Positions 19,101-27,391 of a DNA stretch of 58,991 bases are shown piece after piece. The stretch is from Cyanobium sp. ATX 6F1 (GTDB lineage Bacteria > Cyanobacteriota > Cyanobacteriia > PCC-6307 > Cyanobiaceae). The position numbers and the translations under genes are program-made. Location: NCBI RefSeq assembly GCF_024346315.1, contig NZ_JAGQCS010000013.1, positions 1 through 58,991 of the forward strand. Reading direction: 5' to 3'. Positions within the stretch are counted from its first letter, which is position 1. Every line of letters begins with the position of its first letter. The notes beneath the pieces are model-generated. The model was given only the letters and a program-made list of their open reading frames with translations. It made no database searches and was not told the DNA's origin.

Positions 19101-19399
19101 ATCGCCACCGGAAACGACACCACGATGTTGGCGATGCCATCGGAAGAGGTGTTCGAGGACATGTACTTCATCGCCTCGACGCCGTTGATCTCCTCCTCCA
19201 GTGGATTCGTCACCGTGTCCACGGTGGTGCGGGCATCGGCGCCGATGTTCGAGGCCGTGACCTGAATCTGAGTGGGCGCCAGCTGGGGCAGCTTCTCCAG
19301 CGGCAACATCGGCAGGGCGATCGCACCCAGGATCACGATCACCAGGGAGCAGACCGTGGTCAGGACGGGGTTGCGAATGAAGCGATCGGAGAGGCTCAT
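16190..19399 (-). CDS. RND-family multidrug efflux inner-membrane pump (AcrB/HAE1 type)
   Basis: The product is 1069 residues, the normal length. The first TM helix follows MSLSDRFIRNPVLTTV. The periplasmic porter loops and the two TM sets are complete. The proton-relay pair DD is in GTVTDDAVVIVQS, and the partner Lys is in IGMASKNAILIVEQ. RND pumps expel hydrophobic or amphipathic compounds, driven by the proton gradient, and normally need a periplasmic adaptor and an outer-membrane channel; neither is encoded next to it. The start overlaps the stop of the SulP gene (ATGA), so the two are translationally coupled. Confidence 0.95.
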   Translation of the reverse strand: MSLSDRFIRNPVLTTVCSLVIVILGAIALPMLPLEKLPQLAPTQIQVTASNIGADARTTVDTVTNPLEEEINGVEAMKYMSSNTSSDGIANIVVSFPVAIDRNIAQVNVQNRVNQATPGLPDVVKQTGVTVEAASPSLLLAYGFYADKDAQGQPLYDTFFISNYIDRTLLNEIKRIPGIGQAKLIGERKLALRIWLDPIKMAAQNLTPLDVERALKEQNIQSGAGRIGQEPIDPKQQFAIPLKAESRFTSVADAENLVVSVGPNGETAKLRDLGRVELGAENYDLSTTLGGRPSAGLALYQLPGANALDTGNRVKALVERLSADFPQGLRYEIPYDSTLFVTTSLKDVTSNLFQAIVMAVLTILLFLQDWRSTIVPALAMPVAMIGAMGVLLGFGFSINQLTMFGIILAIGTVTDDAVVIVQSIKDKLGQGMRPMQAALDAMNELATPSITAALVQLAVFIPVCFFPGTTGIVYRQFAITLSAAIVFSTFNALTFSPTIAALFLRPEGTPPGAIDKLINGGLGWIFRPFNRAFAALFAWYGRTIGTLVRFRHVVVTVFVVGLVATVLMLKIVPTGFIPEEDQGLMILLGESPPSASLSYTQKQVEQVNGILAEFTDIESYLGAAGFGLEGNSYNKYLFFIRLKAWDQRPAQDQSVFSLLERLNQRLKKEITGSRAFAANVPPVDGVGATGGFDFQLQNRAGLPTEALLKNLNTMIAAARERPELQGVTTTFTPGVEQISIRVNRDLLKSLDVDINEVFGTLQAYLGGRYVNDFVFEQNQYRVYVQADGTFRDQPDAISSFFVRSRKGGLVQLKDVVVTERFSAPPTITRYNVYEAIKIQGGPAPGYSSGQALAAMEEVAAKVLDPGFGYEWSGLSLEERSAGGATGAIFALAFVLVFLVMAAQYGSYVDPTIILLTVPLATLGAMVAIWCRANWLQAGSSWPVISNDIFAQVGLLMLIGMASKNAILIVEQANEYLRLGMSLSEAGIAAAKARFQPIVMTAASGLVGYIPLMTASGAGSISRWSIGTVSFGGYLVATVLSLGVAPVLFVVIKGLERQYLLRTPPTPEKG

Positions 19400-21153
19400 T
19401 TGGCAATCAGCTCGGGGAACCGGGCCCGGAAGGCGGCGACGGCTGTCGGGAGGGTGGGGAAGCAGCGGTCCGCGCCGATCTTCTCGGCCACCCCCGCTCG
19501 GCCGAGCTGCTGGAGCAGATCCTGCTTGGCCCGGGCCAGGGCGAAGACGATGCCCGCATCGGCCAGTTGCTCCCGCAGCTCCTGCAACATGTCCGCGGCG
19601 GTGATGTCGATCTCCACGATCGCTTCGGCGTTGAGGACGAACCAGCGCACCGGCACCGGCTCGGCGGCGATCGCCGCCAGGGCACGGCGACGGAAGTCCT
19701 CGGCGTTCGCGAAACAGAGCGGCGCGTCGTAGCGGTAGAGCACCAATCCGGGGATGGTGGTGGCCCCTTCCCAATCGGACACGTCATGGAGCCCCTCCAT
19801 CTGGGGCACCGCGCCGAGAACCGCATCGTTGGGGCGCACCAGGCGGGCGAACAGTTCGATCACCGACAGGGCGACCGCCAGGCCGACGCCCACCAGGATG
19901 TCGGTGAGCAGAACCCCGGCCAGGGTGACCAGCGCCAGGTGGAACTCGCTCTTCCTGAACCGCCGCATCCGCTGGAATTCGGGAAGGTCGATCAGGCGCA
20001 GGGCCGCATAGATCACGATCGCGCCGAGGGCCGCCTTGGGGAACAGGGCCAGCACCGGTCGCAGGAACAGCAGCACCAGCAGCACCACCGCGAAGGCCAC
20101 CAGCGAGAACAACTGGGAGCGGCTGCCGAGGGAATCACCGATGGCGGTGCGGCTGCCGCTGCTGCTGACCGGGAAGCCCTGCATCAGTCCATTGCCCACG
20201 TTCACCACCCCGAGCGCCAGCAGCTCCTGGTTGGCGTCGATGCGGTAGCCACCACGGGCCGCGAAAGCCCGGGCGGTGAGCACGTTGTCGGAGTAGCCCA
20301 CCAGCGCGATGCCCAGGGCGGTCGCCCCCAGGTACTTCAGCTGCAGCGAGGAAGCGGCGGCCGGCAGAGCGAAGCTCGGCAACCCGGCGGGGATCGCTCC
20401 GATCACGGCGACGCCCCGCTGATCGAGATGCAGGACCGACACCACCGCCACCGCCAACAGCACCGCCAGCAGCGGTCCGGGGGCCGTGGGGAAGCGGCGC
20501 TGGACCAGCAGCAGAAACGCCAGCACCGCGAAGGCCAGGGCCAGGGTGGGCAGATGGATCTCACCGGCCCGACCGGCCAGTTCCCGCAGCTGACCGAGCA
20601 GCGACTCGGCCGCCAGGCTGACGCCGCTGATCTTGCCGATCTGACCGGTGATCATGATCACCGCCACCCCGGCCATGTAGCCCACCAGAATCGGCTTGGA
20701 GAGCAGATCGGCGAGAAACCCGAGCCGGGTCCAGGCTCCCACCAGGCAGATCAGGCCCACGGCCAGGGCCAGCAGGCTGGCGAGGCTGGCATAGGCCAGT
20801 GGATCCCCCCCGGCGATCGGCGCGATCGCCGCCGCCGTCATCACGGCCGTGGTCGATTCCGGACCCACCGAGAGCTGAGGCGAGGAACCGATCAGGGCAT
20901 AGAGGAGCATCGGCGGCAAAATCGCCCACAGACCGGCCACCGGCGCCACACCGGCCAGCTCCGCATAGGCCATGCACTGGGGAATCAGGTAGGCCGCCAC
21001 GGTGAGGCCGGCCAGCAGATCGCCCCGCCACCACTCCGGCCGGTAGAGCTTCCATTGGTTCAGGCCCGGGAGCAGGGCGATCAGGGTTCCGGCACCCGTT
21101 CCAGTGGCGGTGGCGGTGCCGGTTCCCCCCTGAACCTTCCCCTGCTGCACCAT
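19396..21153 (-). CDS. SulP-family anion transporter with STAS domain
   Basis: SulP proteins move sulfate, bicarbonate or related anions. The product is 585 residues. The conserved block AGLTVAAYLIPQCMAYAELAG opens the TM domain (about residues 45-435) and SVGPESTTAVMTAAA is the usual transport-core motif. A C-terminal STAS domain follows, ending near residue 560 (FVLNAEAIVEIDITAADML, where the STAS phosphorylation-type Asp region is). It is closer to SulP sulfate-type permeases than to BicA in its N-terminal block, so I leave the ion open. Its stop overlaps the RND start. Confidence 0.88.
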   Translation of the reverse strand: MVQQGKVQGGTGTATATGTGAGTLIALLPGLNQWKLYRPEWWRGDLLAGLTVAAYLIPQCMAYAELAGVAPVAGLWAILPPMLLYALIGSSPQLSVGPESTTAVMTAAAIAPIAGGDPLAYASLASLLALAVGLICLVGAWTRLGFLADLLSKPILVGYMAGVAVIMITGQIGKISGVSLAAESLLGQLRELAGRAGEIHLPTLALAFAVLAFLLLVQRRFPTAPGPLLAVLLAVAVVSVLHLDQRGVAVIGAIPAGLPSFALPAAASSLQLKYLGATALGIALVGYSDNVLTARAFAARGGYRIDANQELLALGVVNVGNGLMQGFPVSSSGSRTAIGDSLGSRSQLFSLVAFAVVLLVLLFLRPVLALFPKAALGAIVIYAALRLIDLPEFQRMRRFRKSEFHLALVTLAGVLLTDILVGVGLAVALSVIELFARLVRPNDAVLGAVPQMEGLHDVSDWEGATTIPGLVLYRYDAPLCFANAEDFRRRALAAIAAEPVPVRWFVLNAEAIVEIDITAADMLQELREQLADAGIVFALARAKQDLLQQLGRAGVAEKIGADRCFPTLPTAVAAFRARFPELIAK

Positions 21154-21328
21154 GGCCGGCTCACCGTCGAATCTTCAGGACCTGCCGGTTCCCATGAACC
21201 GTTGCCGCCCAAGGCCTTCCAGCGCCAGCAGGCAGCTGAATGACGCCGGAGCCTGGGTTCAGCCTGGCCCTGGAAACCTCCAGCGGCAAGACCCGTTGGC
21301 ATGTCGTCATGGCCAGCTCAACAGGCCG

Positions 21329-22537
21329 TCAGCCGAACAGGTTCAAGAACCGCTGGATCACGACCGCGTTGATGATGTCGACGAAAAAGCCCGACACCAG
21401 TGGCACGACGATGAAGGCCAGTTGGGCGGCGCCGTAGCGCTTCGCCACCGCCGTCATGTTGGCGATCGCCGTCGGGGTGGCCCCCAACGCGACGCCGCCG
21501 AACCCCGAGCAGATCACCGCCGCCTCGTAGTCGCGGCCCATCAGCTGAAACACCACGAACAGGGCGAACAGAAAGGCCACCACGAACTGGGCCACCAGAA
21601 TCGCCAGGATCGGACCCGCCAGCTCGGCGATGGTCCACAGCTGCAGGCTCATCAGCGACATCGTCAGGAAGATCCCGAGCGCCACCTCGCTGACCAGGGC
21701 CAGCGATGCTGATTGCGCTGGCCAGGGGATGGTCGGGGCCAGGCGCGGCACGGTGTTGGTGATCAGGATCGCCCCGAACAGGCAACAGACGAAGCGCGGC
21801 AGGTTGCTGCCGGCGGCCTGCAGCAACTCGTAAATCAGCTCGCCTACCGCCAGGCTCATATTCAGCCAGAACAAGGTCTGCAGGAAGGAAAAGCCGTCGA
21901 TGCCACGGGCCTGGGCGCCCGCGTCCCCCTGGCGCTCCTTTTCTTCCCTGGCGCTGCCCCGGGGTTCAAGCCTGTGGCGCCCGATCAGGATCTTGGCGAT
22001 CGGACCGCCCATCAGCGAGGCCAGCACCAAACCGAGGGTGGCGCAGGCGATCGCAATCTCCAGCGCGTTGGGGATGCCGTGGGATTCAGCGAAGCGGGGC
22101 GCCCAGGCGATGGCCGTGCCGTGCCCCCCCAGCAGCGACACAGAGCCCCCCAGCAGCCCCACCAGGGGATTGAGCCCCAGCAGGCTGGCCACGCCGAGGC
22201 CCGTGAGGTTCTGCAGGATCATGTAGCCGGTGGTGAGGGCCACCAGCAGCGCCAACGGACGACCGCCCGAGCGCAGGGTGCCGAAGTCGGCATTGAGGCC
22301 GATGGCGGCAAAGAAATAGAGCAGCAGGAAATCGCGGGTGGCGAGGTTGAAACTCACCTCCAGCCCCCAGATCCCATGCACCAGCGCCAGCAGCACACAC
22401 ACCAGCAGACCGCTGCTCACGGGCTCGGGGATGTTGTACGCCGAGAGCAAGGCCACGCGCCGGTTGAGCCATTGGCCCGCCGCCAGCACCACGATCGCGA
22501 CGTTGAGGGTGGCAAAGCTCGCCAGTTGAACGCCCAT
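21329..22537 (-). CDS. gltS: Sodium/glutamate symporter
   Basis: GltS imports glutamate with sodium. The product is 402 residues with about 10-12 TM helices. GGHGTAIAWAPRFAE and the mirrored GGVALGATPTAIANM are the two re-entrant hairpins typical of GltS. A polar cytoplasmic loop (residues 192-215) separates the halves. The ATG at 22537 lies just before the lipA stop (22539), so the gene is probably in the recR-lipA transcript. Confidence 0.93.
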   Translation of the reverse strand: MGVQLASFATLNVAIVVLAAGQWLNRRVALLSAYNIPEPVSSGLLVCVLLALVHGIWGLEVSFNLATRDFLLLYFFAAIGLNADFGTLRSGGRPLALLVALTTGYMILQNLTGLGVASLLGLNPLVGLLGGSVSLLGGHGTAIAWAPRFAESHGIPNALEIAIACATLGLVLASLMGGPIAKILIGRHRLEPRGSAREEKERQGDAGAQARGIDGFSFLQTLFWLNMSLAVGELIYELLQAAGSNLPRFVCCLFGAILITNTVPRLAPTIPWPAQSASLALVSEVALGIFLTMSLMSLQLWTIAELAGPILAILVAQFVVAFLFALFVVFQLMGRDYEAAVICSGFGGVALGATPTAIANMTAVAKRYGAAQLAFIVVPLVSGFFVDIINAVVIQRFLNLFG

Positions 22538-22538
22538 C

Positions 22539-23483
22539 TCAGGACTCTGCTCCGGCGTGGTAACTGCTGCGCACCAGCGGGCCACTGCGCACCTGGGCGA
22601 AGCCCAGCTCCCGGGCGATCGCCCCCAGCCGCTCGAAGTCGGCGGGTTCCCAGTAGCACTGCACTGGCAGGTGGGCCAGCGAGGGCCGCAGGTACTGGCC
22701 GAGGGTGAGGCGCTGGCAATCCACGGCGCGCAGATCCTCCAGGGCCTCCACCAGCTCCGCAAAGGTCTCCCCCAGCCCCAGCATCAGCCCCGATTTGGTC
22801 GGAATCTGCGGCGTCAGCTCCCGGGCCGCCGCCAGCAGCCCAAGGGAACGCGCGTAGGTGGCGCCGCGGCGCACCTCTCCCTGCAGCCGGCGCACGGTTT
22901 CCAGATTGTGGTTGAAGCACACCGGCCTTGCGGCCAACACCGCTCCCAGCCGTTGCCGTTGGGCCGCCAACCCCTCCGCCTCGCTCCGGTGCCCCCCCCA
23001 GAAATCGGGGGTGAGCACTTCGATCGCCACCAGCGGGTTGCGGCGGCGGATCGCCGCCATGGTGGCGGTGAACAGGCCGGCGCCATGGTCAGCGAGATCA
23101 TCGCGGGCGACGGCGGTGAGCACCACGTAACGCAGCCCCATCTGCTCCACCGCCTCGGCCACGCGCTCGGCCTCGCCGGCATCGAAGGGCGCCGGCGCCT
23201 GTCCCTTGTCCACCTGGCAGAAGGCGCAGCTGCGCGTGCAGATCGGTCCCCCCAGCAGAAAGGTGGCCGTCCCGGCGGCGTAGCACTCAGCGCGGTTGGG
23301 GCAGCGGCCCTCCTCGCAGATGGTGTGCAGCCGCTGGCCCTTGACGATCCCCTGCACCTTCTCCAGCTGGGAGGCGTTGCCGATCGGCTGGCGCAGCCAC
23401 TCCGGCAGCCGCTCGGCCGGGGGGATGGTGCTGTAGCGGGAGGAGCGTGGGGCCATGGCTGGTTCGGGAAGGGAGCTACTCAT
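22539..23483 (-). CDS. lipA: Lipoyl synthase (radical SAM)
   Basis: LipA inserts two sulfurs into octanoyl groups on lipoyl domains. The product is 314 residues. [12 protein letters not shown] supplies the auxiliary cluster cysteines, CTRSCAFC is the SAM cluster, and the C-terminal VRSSYHAG ends with the conserved RSSY serine ligand. It starts 8 bases inside the end of recR; a second ATG lies 27 bases later. Confidence 0.96.
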   Translation of the reverse strand: MSSSLPEPAMAPRSSRYSTIPPAERLPEWLRQPIGNASQLEKVQGIVKGQRLHTICEEGRCPNRAECYAAGTATFLLGGPICTRSCAFCQVDKGQAPAPFDAGEAERVAEAVEQMGLRYVVLTAVARDDLADHGAGLFTATMAAIRRRNPLVAIEVLTPDFWGGHRSEAEGLAAQRQRLGAVLAARPVCFNHNLETVRRLQGEVRRGATYARSLGLLAAARELTPQIPTKSGLMLGLGETFAELVEALEDLRAVDCQRLTLGQYLRPSLAHLPVQCYWEPADFERLGAIARELGFAQVRSGPLVRSSYHAGAES

Positions 23484-24078
23484 CCATGCGCCGGCGCCCC
23501 TCCAGGGCCCGGGCCAGGGTGACCTCGTCGGCGAACTCCAGTTCGCCGCCCACCGGCAGGCCGTAGGCGATGCGGCTCACCAGGGTGAAGGGCCGCAGCA
23601 GCCGCGCCAGATAGAGGCTGGTGGTGTCGCCTTCGACGCTGGGGGTGAGGGCCAGGATCACCTCGCTGATGCCATCGCGATCGACGCGCTCCACCAATGG
23701 GGTCACGTGCAACAACTCCGGGCCCACCCCATCCATCGGTGAGATCAGGCCGCCAAGCACGTGGTAGCCGCCCTTGAACTCACGCGTGCGCTCCAGGGCG
23801 AGCAGGTCGCGGGAATCGGCCACCACGCAGAGCACCCCTGTGCGGCGCTCCTCATTGCGGCAGATCTCGCAGAGGGATTCGGCCGAAAGGTGGAAGCAAC
23901 GCTGGCACTGGCCCACCTGGGTGCGGGCCGCCATCAGGGCATCGGCAAAGCTGCGGATCTGCTCCTCCGGCTGGCGCAGCACGTGCAGGGCCAGCCGCTG
24001 GGCCGTGCGCGGCCCGATCCCGGGAAGTCGCTCGAACTGGTCGATCAGGCGGGCCAGGGGCCGGGTGAAGCCGCTCAG
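23476..24078 (-). CDS. recR: Recombination mediator RecR
   Basis: RecR works with RecO (RecF) to load RecA on gapped DNA. The visible protein has the zinc finger [16 protein letters not shown], the Toprim block [17 protein letters not shown], and [12 protein letters not shown]. The conserved N-terminal helix-hairpin-helix [20 protein letters not shown] is encoded upstream of the first ordinary start codon in this frame (GTG at 23982). To include it the start must be non-standard; I set CTG at 24078, giving 200 residues, the usual RecR length. The next stop upstream is TAG at 24103-24105. See findings for alternatives. Confidence 0.85.
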   Translation of the reverse strand: MSGFTRPLARLIDQFERLPGIGPRTAQRLALHVLRQPEEQIRSFADALMAARTQVGQCQRCFHLSAESLCEICRNEERRTGVLCVVADSRDLLALERTREFKGGYHVLGGLISPMDGVGPELLHVTPLVERVDRDGISEVILALTPSVEGDTTSLYLARLLRPFTLVSRIAYGLPVGGELEFADEVTLARALEGRRRMDE

Positions 24079-24110
24079 GAGCCTGGGGCAACTGGGCGGA
24101 ATCTAGGCGC

Positions 24111-24863
24111 TCAGCCCAGGGCGTGGTCCCCGAGGGCCGCCCCTTCGAGCCGGGTGCCACTGAGCCGAGCTCCTTCGGTGCTGGCTCCAGTGAGAGCGGC
24201 GCCCCGCAGGTCCGCCTCGCTCAGGTCAGCGCCGCGGAGGCTCGCTCCCCGCAGGTCGGCATGGCGCAGGTTGGCGTGGCTGAGGTCGGCCTCGCTGAGG
24301 TCGGCGCCACGCAGATCGGCATCCTCAAAGCAGGCATGGCGCAGGCTGGCGCGGCTCAGGTTCACCTCCCGCCAGCGGCCGCCGGCCGCCTGAAGGTCAT
24401 CCAGGTGGGTGCGGCTCAGGTCGAGACCATCCAGCCAGAGGCCGCCCTCGCTGAGCCGCTCCAGGGCACTGTTGCGGGCATAGCTGAGCTTGGCGCCGGC
24501 CTGCTGGAAGGTGAGGATCACCTCCAGGGCCTCCTGGTTCTCACGCTGACGCCGCTTGCTGCCCTCCAGCACATAGAGGAAAGCCGCGGTGACGATGCTC
24601 AGCGATTCCATGTTGCTGACGCTGATGATGCCGCCGGCATCGCGCAGGACGCAGGCCGCGCTGACGCCGTGATCCCGGCACTGCTCCCAGCGATTGACGG
24701 CGCCGAGTAGCAGGATCGCCGAGCCGACGGCCACCAGCAGTCGGAAACCGAACGAGCGATCCAGCAAGCGGTAAAACCATCGCTGCTGCTTTTCGCGCTG
24801 GATCTGGGCCCAGCTCCTGCGCAGCTGGGGGCGAGGGCCTGGGGTGACTGGGCTGGCGGTCAT
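24111..24863 (-). CDS. Membrane-anchored pentapeptide-repeat protein
   Basis: The product is 250 residues. A TM helix lies about residues 39-56 (FRLLVAVGSAILLLGAV), a second hydrophobic part near residues 86-98, then a helical stretch. The C-terminal half (from about residue 145) has A(D/N)LxxADL pentapeptides forming a right-handed beta-helix. Such proteins are abundant in cyanobacteria and mostly of unknown role. The start at 24863 is chosen because the extra 20 residues from an ATG at 24923 look unconserved, but the longer form is possible. It lies just upstream of recR on the same strand. Confidence 0.78.
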   Translation of the reverse strand: MTASPVTPGPRPQLRRSWAQIQREKQQRWFYRLLDRSFGFRLLVAVGSAILLLGAVNRWEQCRDHGVSAACVLRDAGGIISVSNMESLSIVTAAFLYVLEGSKRRQRENQEALEVILTFQQAGAKLSYARNSALERLSEGGLWLDGLDLSRTHLDDLQAAGGRWREVNLSRASLRHACFEDADLRGADLSEADLSHANLRHADLRGASLRGADLSEADLRGAALTGASTEGARLSGTRLEGAALGDHALG

Positions 24864-24970
24864 CGGTGGCGCTGCGTTGATGGAAACCCCATGCTGGGCG
24901 GGCCGGGCCCTGCGGTCACCCATCGCACCCGGGCTGGAGAATGGCGAAAGCCCTGCCGCCCCTGATCGCC

Positions 24971-25549
24971 ATGGACCCTTTCCGTCATCACCTGCCCGGC
25001 GAGCTTCGGGCCCGGCTCTCGGGTTGGCTGCTGCCCCTGCTGCTGGCCCTGGTGCTGGTGGGCTGCAGCGCCTCGGCGGCGGGGCTGAATGCCTACCGCA
25101 GCCCCGATGGCCGCTATGCCTTCCTCTACCCCACCGGTTGGACCCGGGTTCAGGTGAGTGGCGGCCCCCAGGTGGTCTTCCACGACCTGATCCACACCGA
25201 CGAGACCCTGAGTCTGCTGGTGGCCCCGGTGACCCCCGCCATCGAGGCGGCAGCCGAGGCCGGCGCCCGGGCGGTGGGTGAGCGCCTGATCAGCACGGCG
25301 ATCGCCCCGGCGGGCAGTGACCGCAGCGCCGAGCTGGTGAACGCCCGGGAGCGGCAGCAGGAGGGCCGCACCTTCTACGACCTGGAATACACGGTGCAGC
25401 TGAGCGACCGCCAGCGCCACGAGCTGGCCACGGTGGTGGCCGACCGTGGCCGCCTCTACACCCTGTCCACCAGCACCAACGAGCTGCGTTGGGGCAAGGT
25501 CGAGGGGCTGTTCGAGCAGGTGATCGGCTCGTTCAACCTCACCAGCTGA
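24971..25549 (+). CDS. PsbP-like thylakoid lipoprotein (CyanoP type)
   Basis: The product is 192 residues. The N-terminus is a lipoprotein signal with lipobox LVGC (Cys32), and the body begins GLNAYRSPDGRYAFLYPTGW, the PsbP family start. PsbP-like proteins sit on the lumenal side and assist photosystem II assembly. ELRWGKVEGLFEQVIGSF closes the domain. Upstream is the divergent pentapeptide gene, about 107 bases away; an FAD oxidoreductase follows after 3 bases. Confidence 0.88.
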   Translation: MDPFRHHLPGELRARLSGWLLPLLLALVLVGCSASAAGLNAYRSPDGRYAFLYPTGWTRVQVSGGPQVVFHDLIHTDETLSLLVAPVTPAIEAAAEAGARAVGERLISTAIAPAGSDRSAELVNARERQQEGRTFYDLEYTVQLSDRQRHELATVVADRGRLYTLSTSTNELRWGKVEGLFEQVIGSFNLTS

Positions 25550-25552
25550 GCC

Positions 25553-26599
25553 TTGGCGGACGTGCTCGTGATCGGTGGCGGCCTGGCCGGCGGCCTGCTG
25601 GCCCTGGCCCTGGCCGAGCGCGGCGCCGCCGTGACCGTTCTGAGCGGCCCGGGCCCCTGGGCGACGGACCTGAGTTATGGCGGTGTGCCCTGGTGGGCAG
25701 GCCCCCCAGGGCCGATTGGAGCGCTGATGGCCACCGCCCCGGACTGTTGGCAGGCCCTGGAGCGGCGCCACGGCCCCCTGGGCTGGTGCCCCTGCGCACT
25801 GCTGCTCCATGGCCCGGGCGGCAGCCTGGAGCGGCACCCCTACGCCCGGCTCGATGGCGAGCACTTCGCCCGCGCCCTGCCGGCGGCCCTGGAGCGGGCG
25901 GGGGTGACAACGCACAGCGGCCGGGCCACGGGCCTGCGGCCCAAGGCCGGCGGCGGCTGGGAGGTGACGCTGGCAGGACCTGCACCCCGCGAAGCAGGCA
26001 GCCTGAACGCCGATCAGGTCGTGCTGGCGGCGGGGGCGGGCAACCTGGCGCTCTGGCCAGCCCTGGCCGGCAGGCTGCTGGTGAGCTGGGCCGGGGTGCT
26101 GCAGGCCGATCGATTGCCGCCGGCGGCGGCGCTCCCCTGGCACGGCGCCTCAGGCCCAGAAACCGACGCGATCGTGATGCCCCTGGTGGGCCAGCGCCAG
26201 GCCCTGGAAGCCCGCGCCCCCACGCTCACGGCCGAGGAATGGGTGGTGGATGCGGGCCTGGCCCCCCGGGGCGAAGGCCTGTTGCTGGGGCAGACCACCC
26301 TGGTGCGGCCGGGCGGTGGGCTGGGGGAGCCTCCGGAGCCCACACCGCTGGAGGCCGCCCTGCGCGCTGAGCTGGCCCGGTATTGGCCCGCTCTGGCCGC
26401 CCTGCCGGCTCGCTTCCTGCAGGTGCCCGTGAGCTTCACCGCCTCGGGGCGGCCCTTGGTGGAACCCATCCCAGGCAGCCCGGGGCTGTGGGTGTTCAGC
26501 GGCTTCAGCGGCCCCTTTGCACTGGTGCCGCCCCTGGCGCCCCTGTTGGCCGCGGCCCTCGGCGGCGACACCCAGGCCCTGACCACCCTGACCCGCTGA
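25553..26599 (+). CDS. FAD-dependent amino-acid oxidase-like protein (DadA/ThiO family)
   Basis: The product is 348 residues with a probable TTG start. The dinucleotide-binding motif is ADVLVIGGGLAGGLLALALAERGA (residues 2-25). The C-terminal FSGFSGPFALVPPLA block is the second FAD contact in this family, and SFTASGRPLVEPIP precedes it. Substrate is unknown; glycine oxidase/DadA-like or a cyanobacterium-specific oxidoreductase are options. GTG at 25562 is an alternative start. Confidence 0.78.
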   Translation: MADVLVIGGGLAGGLLALALAERGAAVTVLSGPGPWATDLSYGGVPWWAGPPGPIGALMATAPDCWQALERRHGPLGWCPCALLLHGPGGSLERHPYARLDGEHFARALPAALERAGVTTHSGRATGLRPKAGGGWEVTLAGPAPREAGSLNADQVVLAAGAGNLALWPALAGRLLVSWAGVLQADRLPPAAALPWHGASGPETDAIVMPLVGQRQALEARAPTLTAEEWVVDAGLAPRGEGLLLGQTTLVRPGGGLGEPPEPTPLEAALRAELARYWPALAALPARFLQVPVSFTASGRPLVEPIPGSPGLWVFSGFSGPFALVPPLAPLLAAALGGDTQALTTLTR

Positions 26600-26713
26600 C
26601 AGCTGGGCTATTTGGATCAAGGGTATGGCGATCCCCTGCCGTTCAAGGTCGCAGCGCTCACGAAGATGGGGAGCTCATACCGTTCGCCCAAGGCACCCTG
26701 AGCCCGTGAAGCC

Positions 26714-27145
26714 ATGCCGATGAGCACCGAACTGGACGCCCTGCTGCGCATGGGCCTGGCGGTGGCCTGCGGCCTGGCCGTGGGGCTCAACCGCGCCCAC
26801 ACCCCCACCCACCGCACCAACCGCCTGCGTGTGCATGCGCTGGTGGGGCTGAGCGCCTGCCTGATGGTGCTGGCTGCCGGACACGATCTGCAGGCCCGCA
26901 GCCATGCGATCCAGGGGGTGGCCACCGGCGTGGGCTTCCTGGGCGCCGGCGAGATCCTGGTGGAGCCCCGCAGCGACCGGGCCGGCAACGTGCAGGTGCG
27001 CGGACTCACCAGCGCCGCCTCGATCTGGTTCACCGCCGCCCTCGGCGTCACCGTGGCGGCCTCCACGCCGATCCTGGCGGCGGCGGCGCTGGGGCTGGCC
27101 CTGATCACCCTCTACGTCACCGAGAATGGCTCCAGTCAGCCCTGA
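26714..27145 (+). CDS. MgtC/SapB-family membrane protein
   Basis: The product is 143 residues. Four or five hydrophobic helices carry the MgtC motifs GLAVGLNRA (N-terminal), RVHALVGLSA, and QGVATGVGFLGAGEIL, then RGLTSAASIWFTAALG. MgtC proteins have roles in Mg2+ and phosphate homeostasis or membrane potential; only the N-terminal membrane domain is present here, without the C-terminal ACT-like part. The next gene begins 3 bases after. Confidence 0.88.
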   Translation: MPMSTELDALLRMGLAVACGLAVGLNRAHTPTHRTNRLRVHALVGLSACLMVLAAGHDLQARSHAIQGVATGVGFLGAGEILVEPRSDRAGNVQVRGLTSAASIWFTAALGVTVAASTPILAAAALGLALITLYVTENGSSQP

Positions 27146-27148
27146 GCG

Positions 27149-27391
27149 ATGAGCGTCGAACCGACCGCGGCAGCCAGCCCAGGTGAATCTGCTTCCTTCT
27201 GGCAACTCAAACCCTGGTGGTGCCAGCCCTGGTCGATCCTGCTCACCGGCGTGGTGGCGATGCTCGGCAGCTGGCTGTTGCTGCAGCGCTGGTGGATCAC
27301 CGCTCCGCTCAGCTTGGCGGTACTGCTCTGGTGGCTGCTGTTCCTGGTGCTGGTGCCCGCGAGCTACGCCGATCAGAACAAGAACTTGTAG
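27149..27391 (+). CDS. Small two-TM cyanobacterial membrane protein
   Basis: The product is 80 residues. The block FWQLKPWWCQPWSILLTGVV and two hydrophobic helices resemble a conserved cyanobacterial family (I believe the DUF6737 type, from memory). The last 19 bases overlap the convergent LCP gene. It is closely spaced with the MgtC-like gene. No function is assigned. Confidence 0.7.
   Translation: MSVEPTAAASPGESASFWQLKPWWCQPWSILLTGVVAMLGSWLLLQRWWITAPLSLAVLLWWLLFLVLVPASYADQNKNL

Noticed and set aside
17441-19732. A 763-codon plus-strand frame opposite the RND pump
   Set aside because: It mirrors a certain membrane transporter, has no family match I know, and follows its codon pattern.
19396-21153. 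Assignment of the SulP protein as the bicarbonate carrier BicA
   Set aside because: The N-terminal block differs from BicA as I know it, so the ion is left open.
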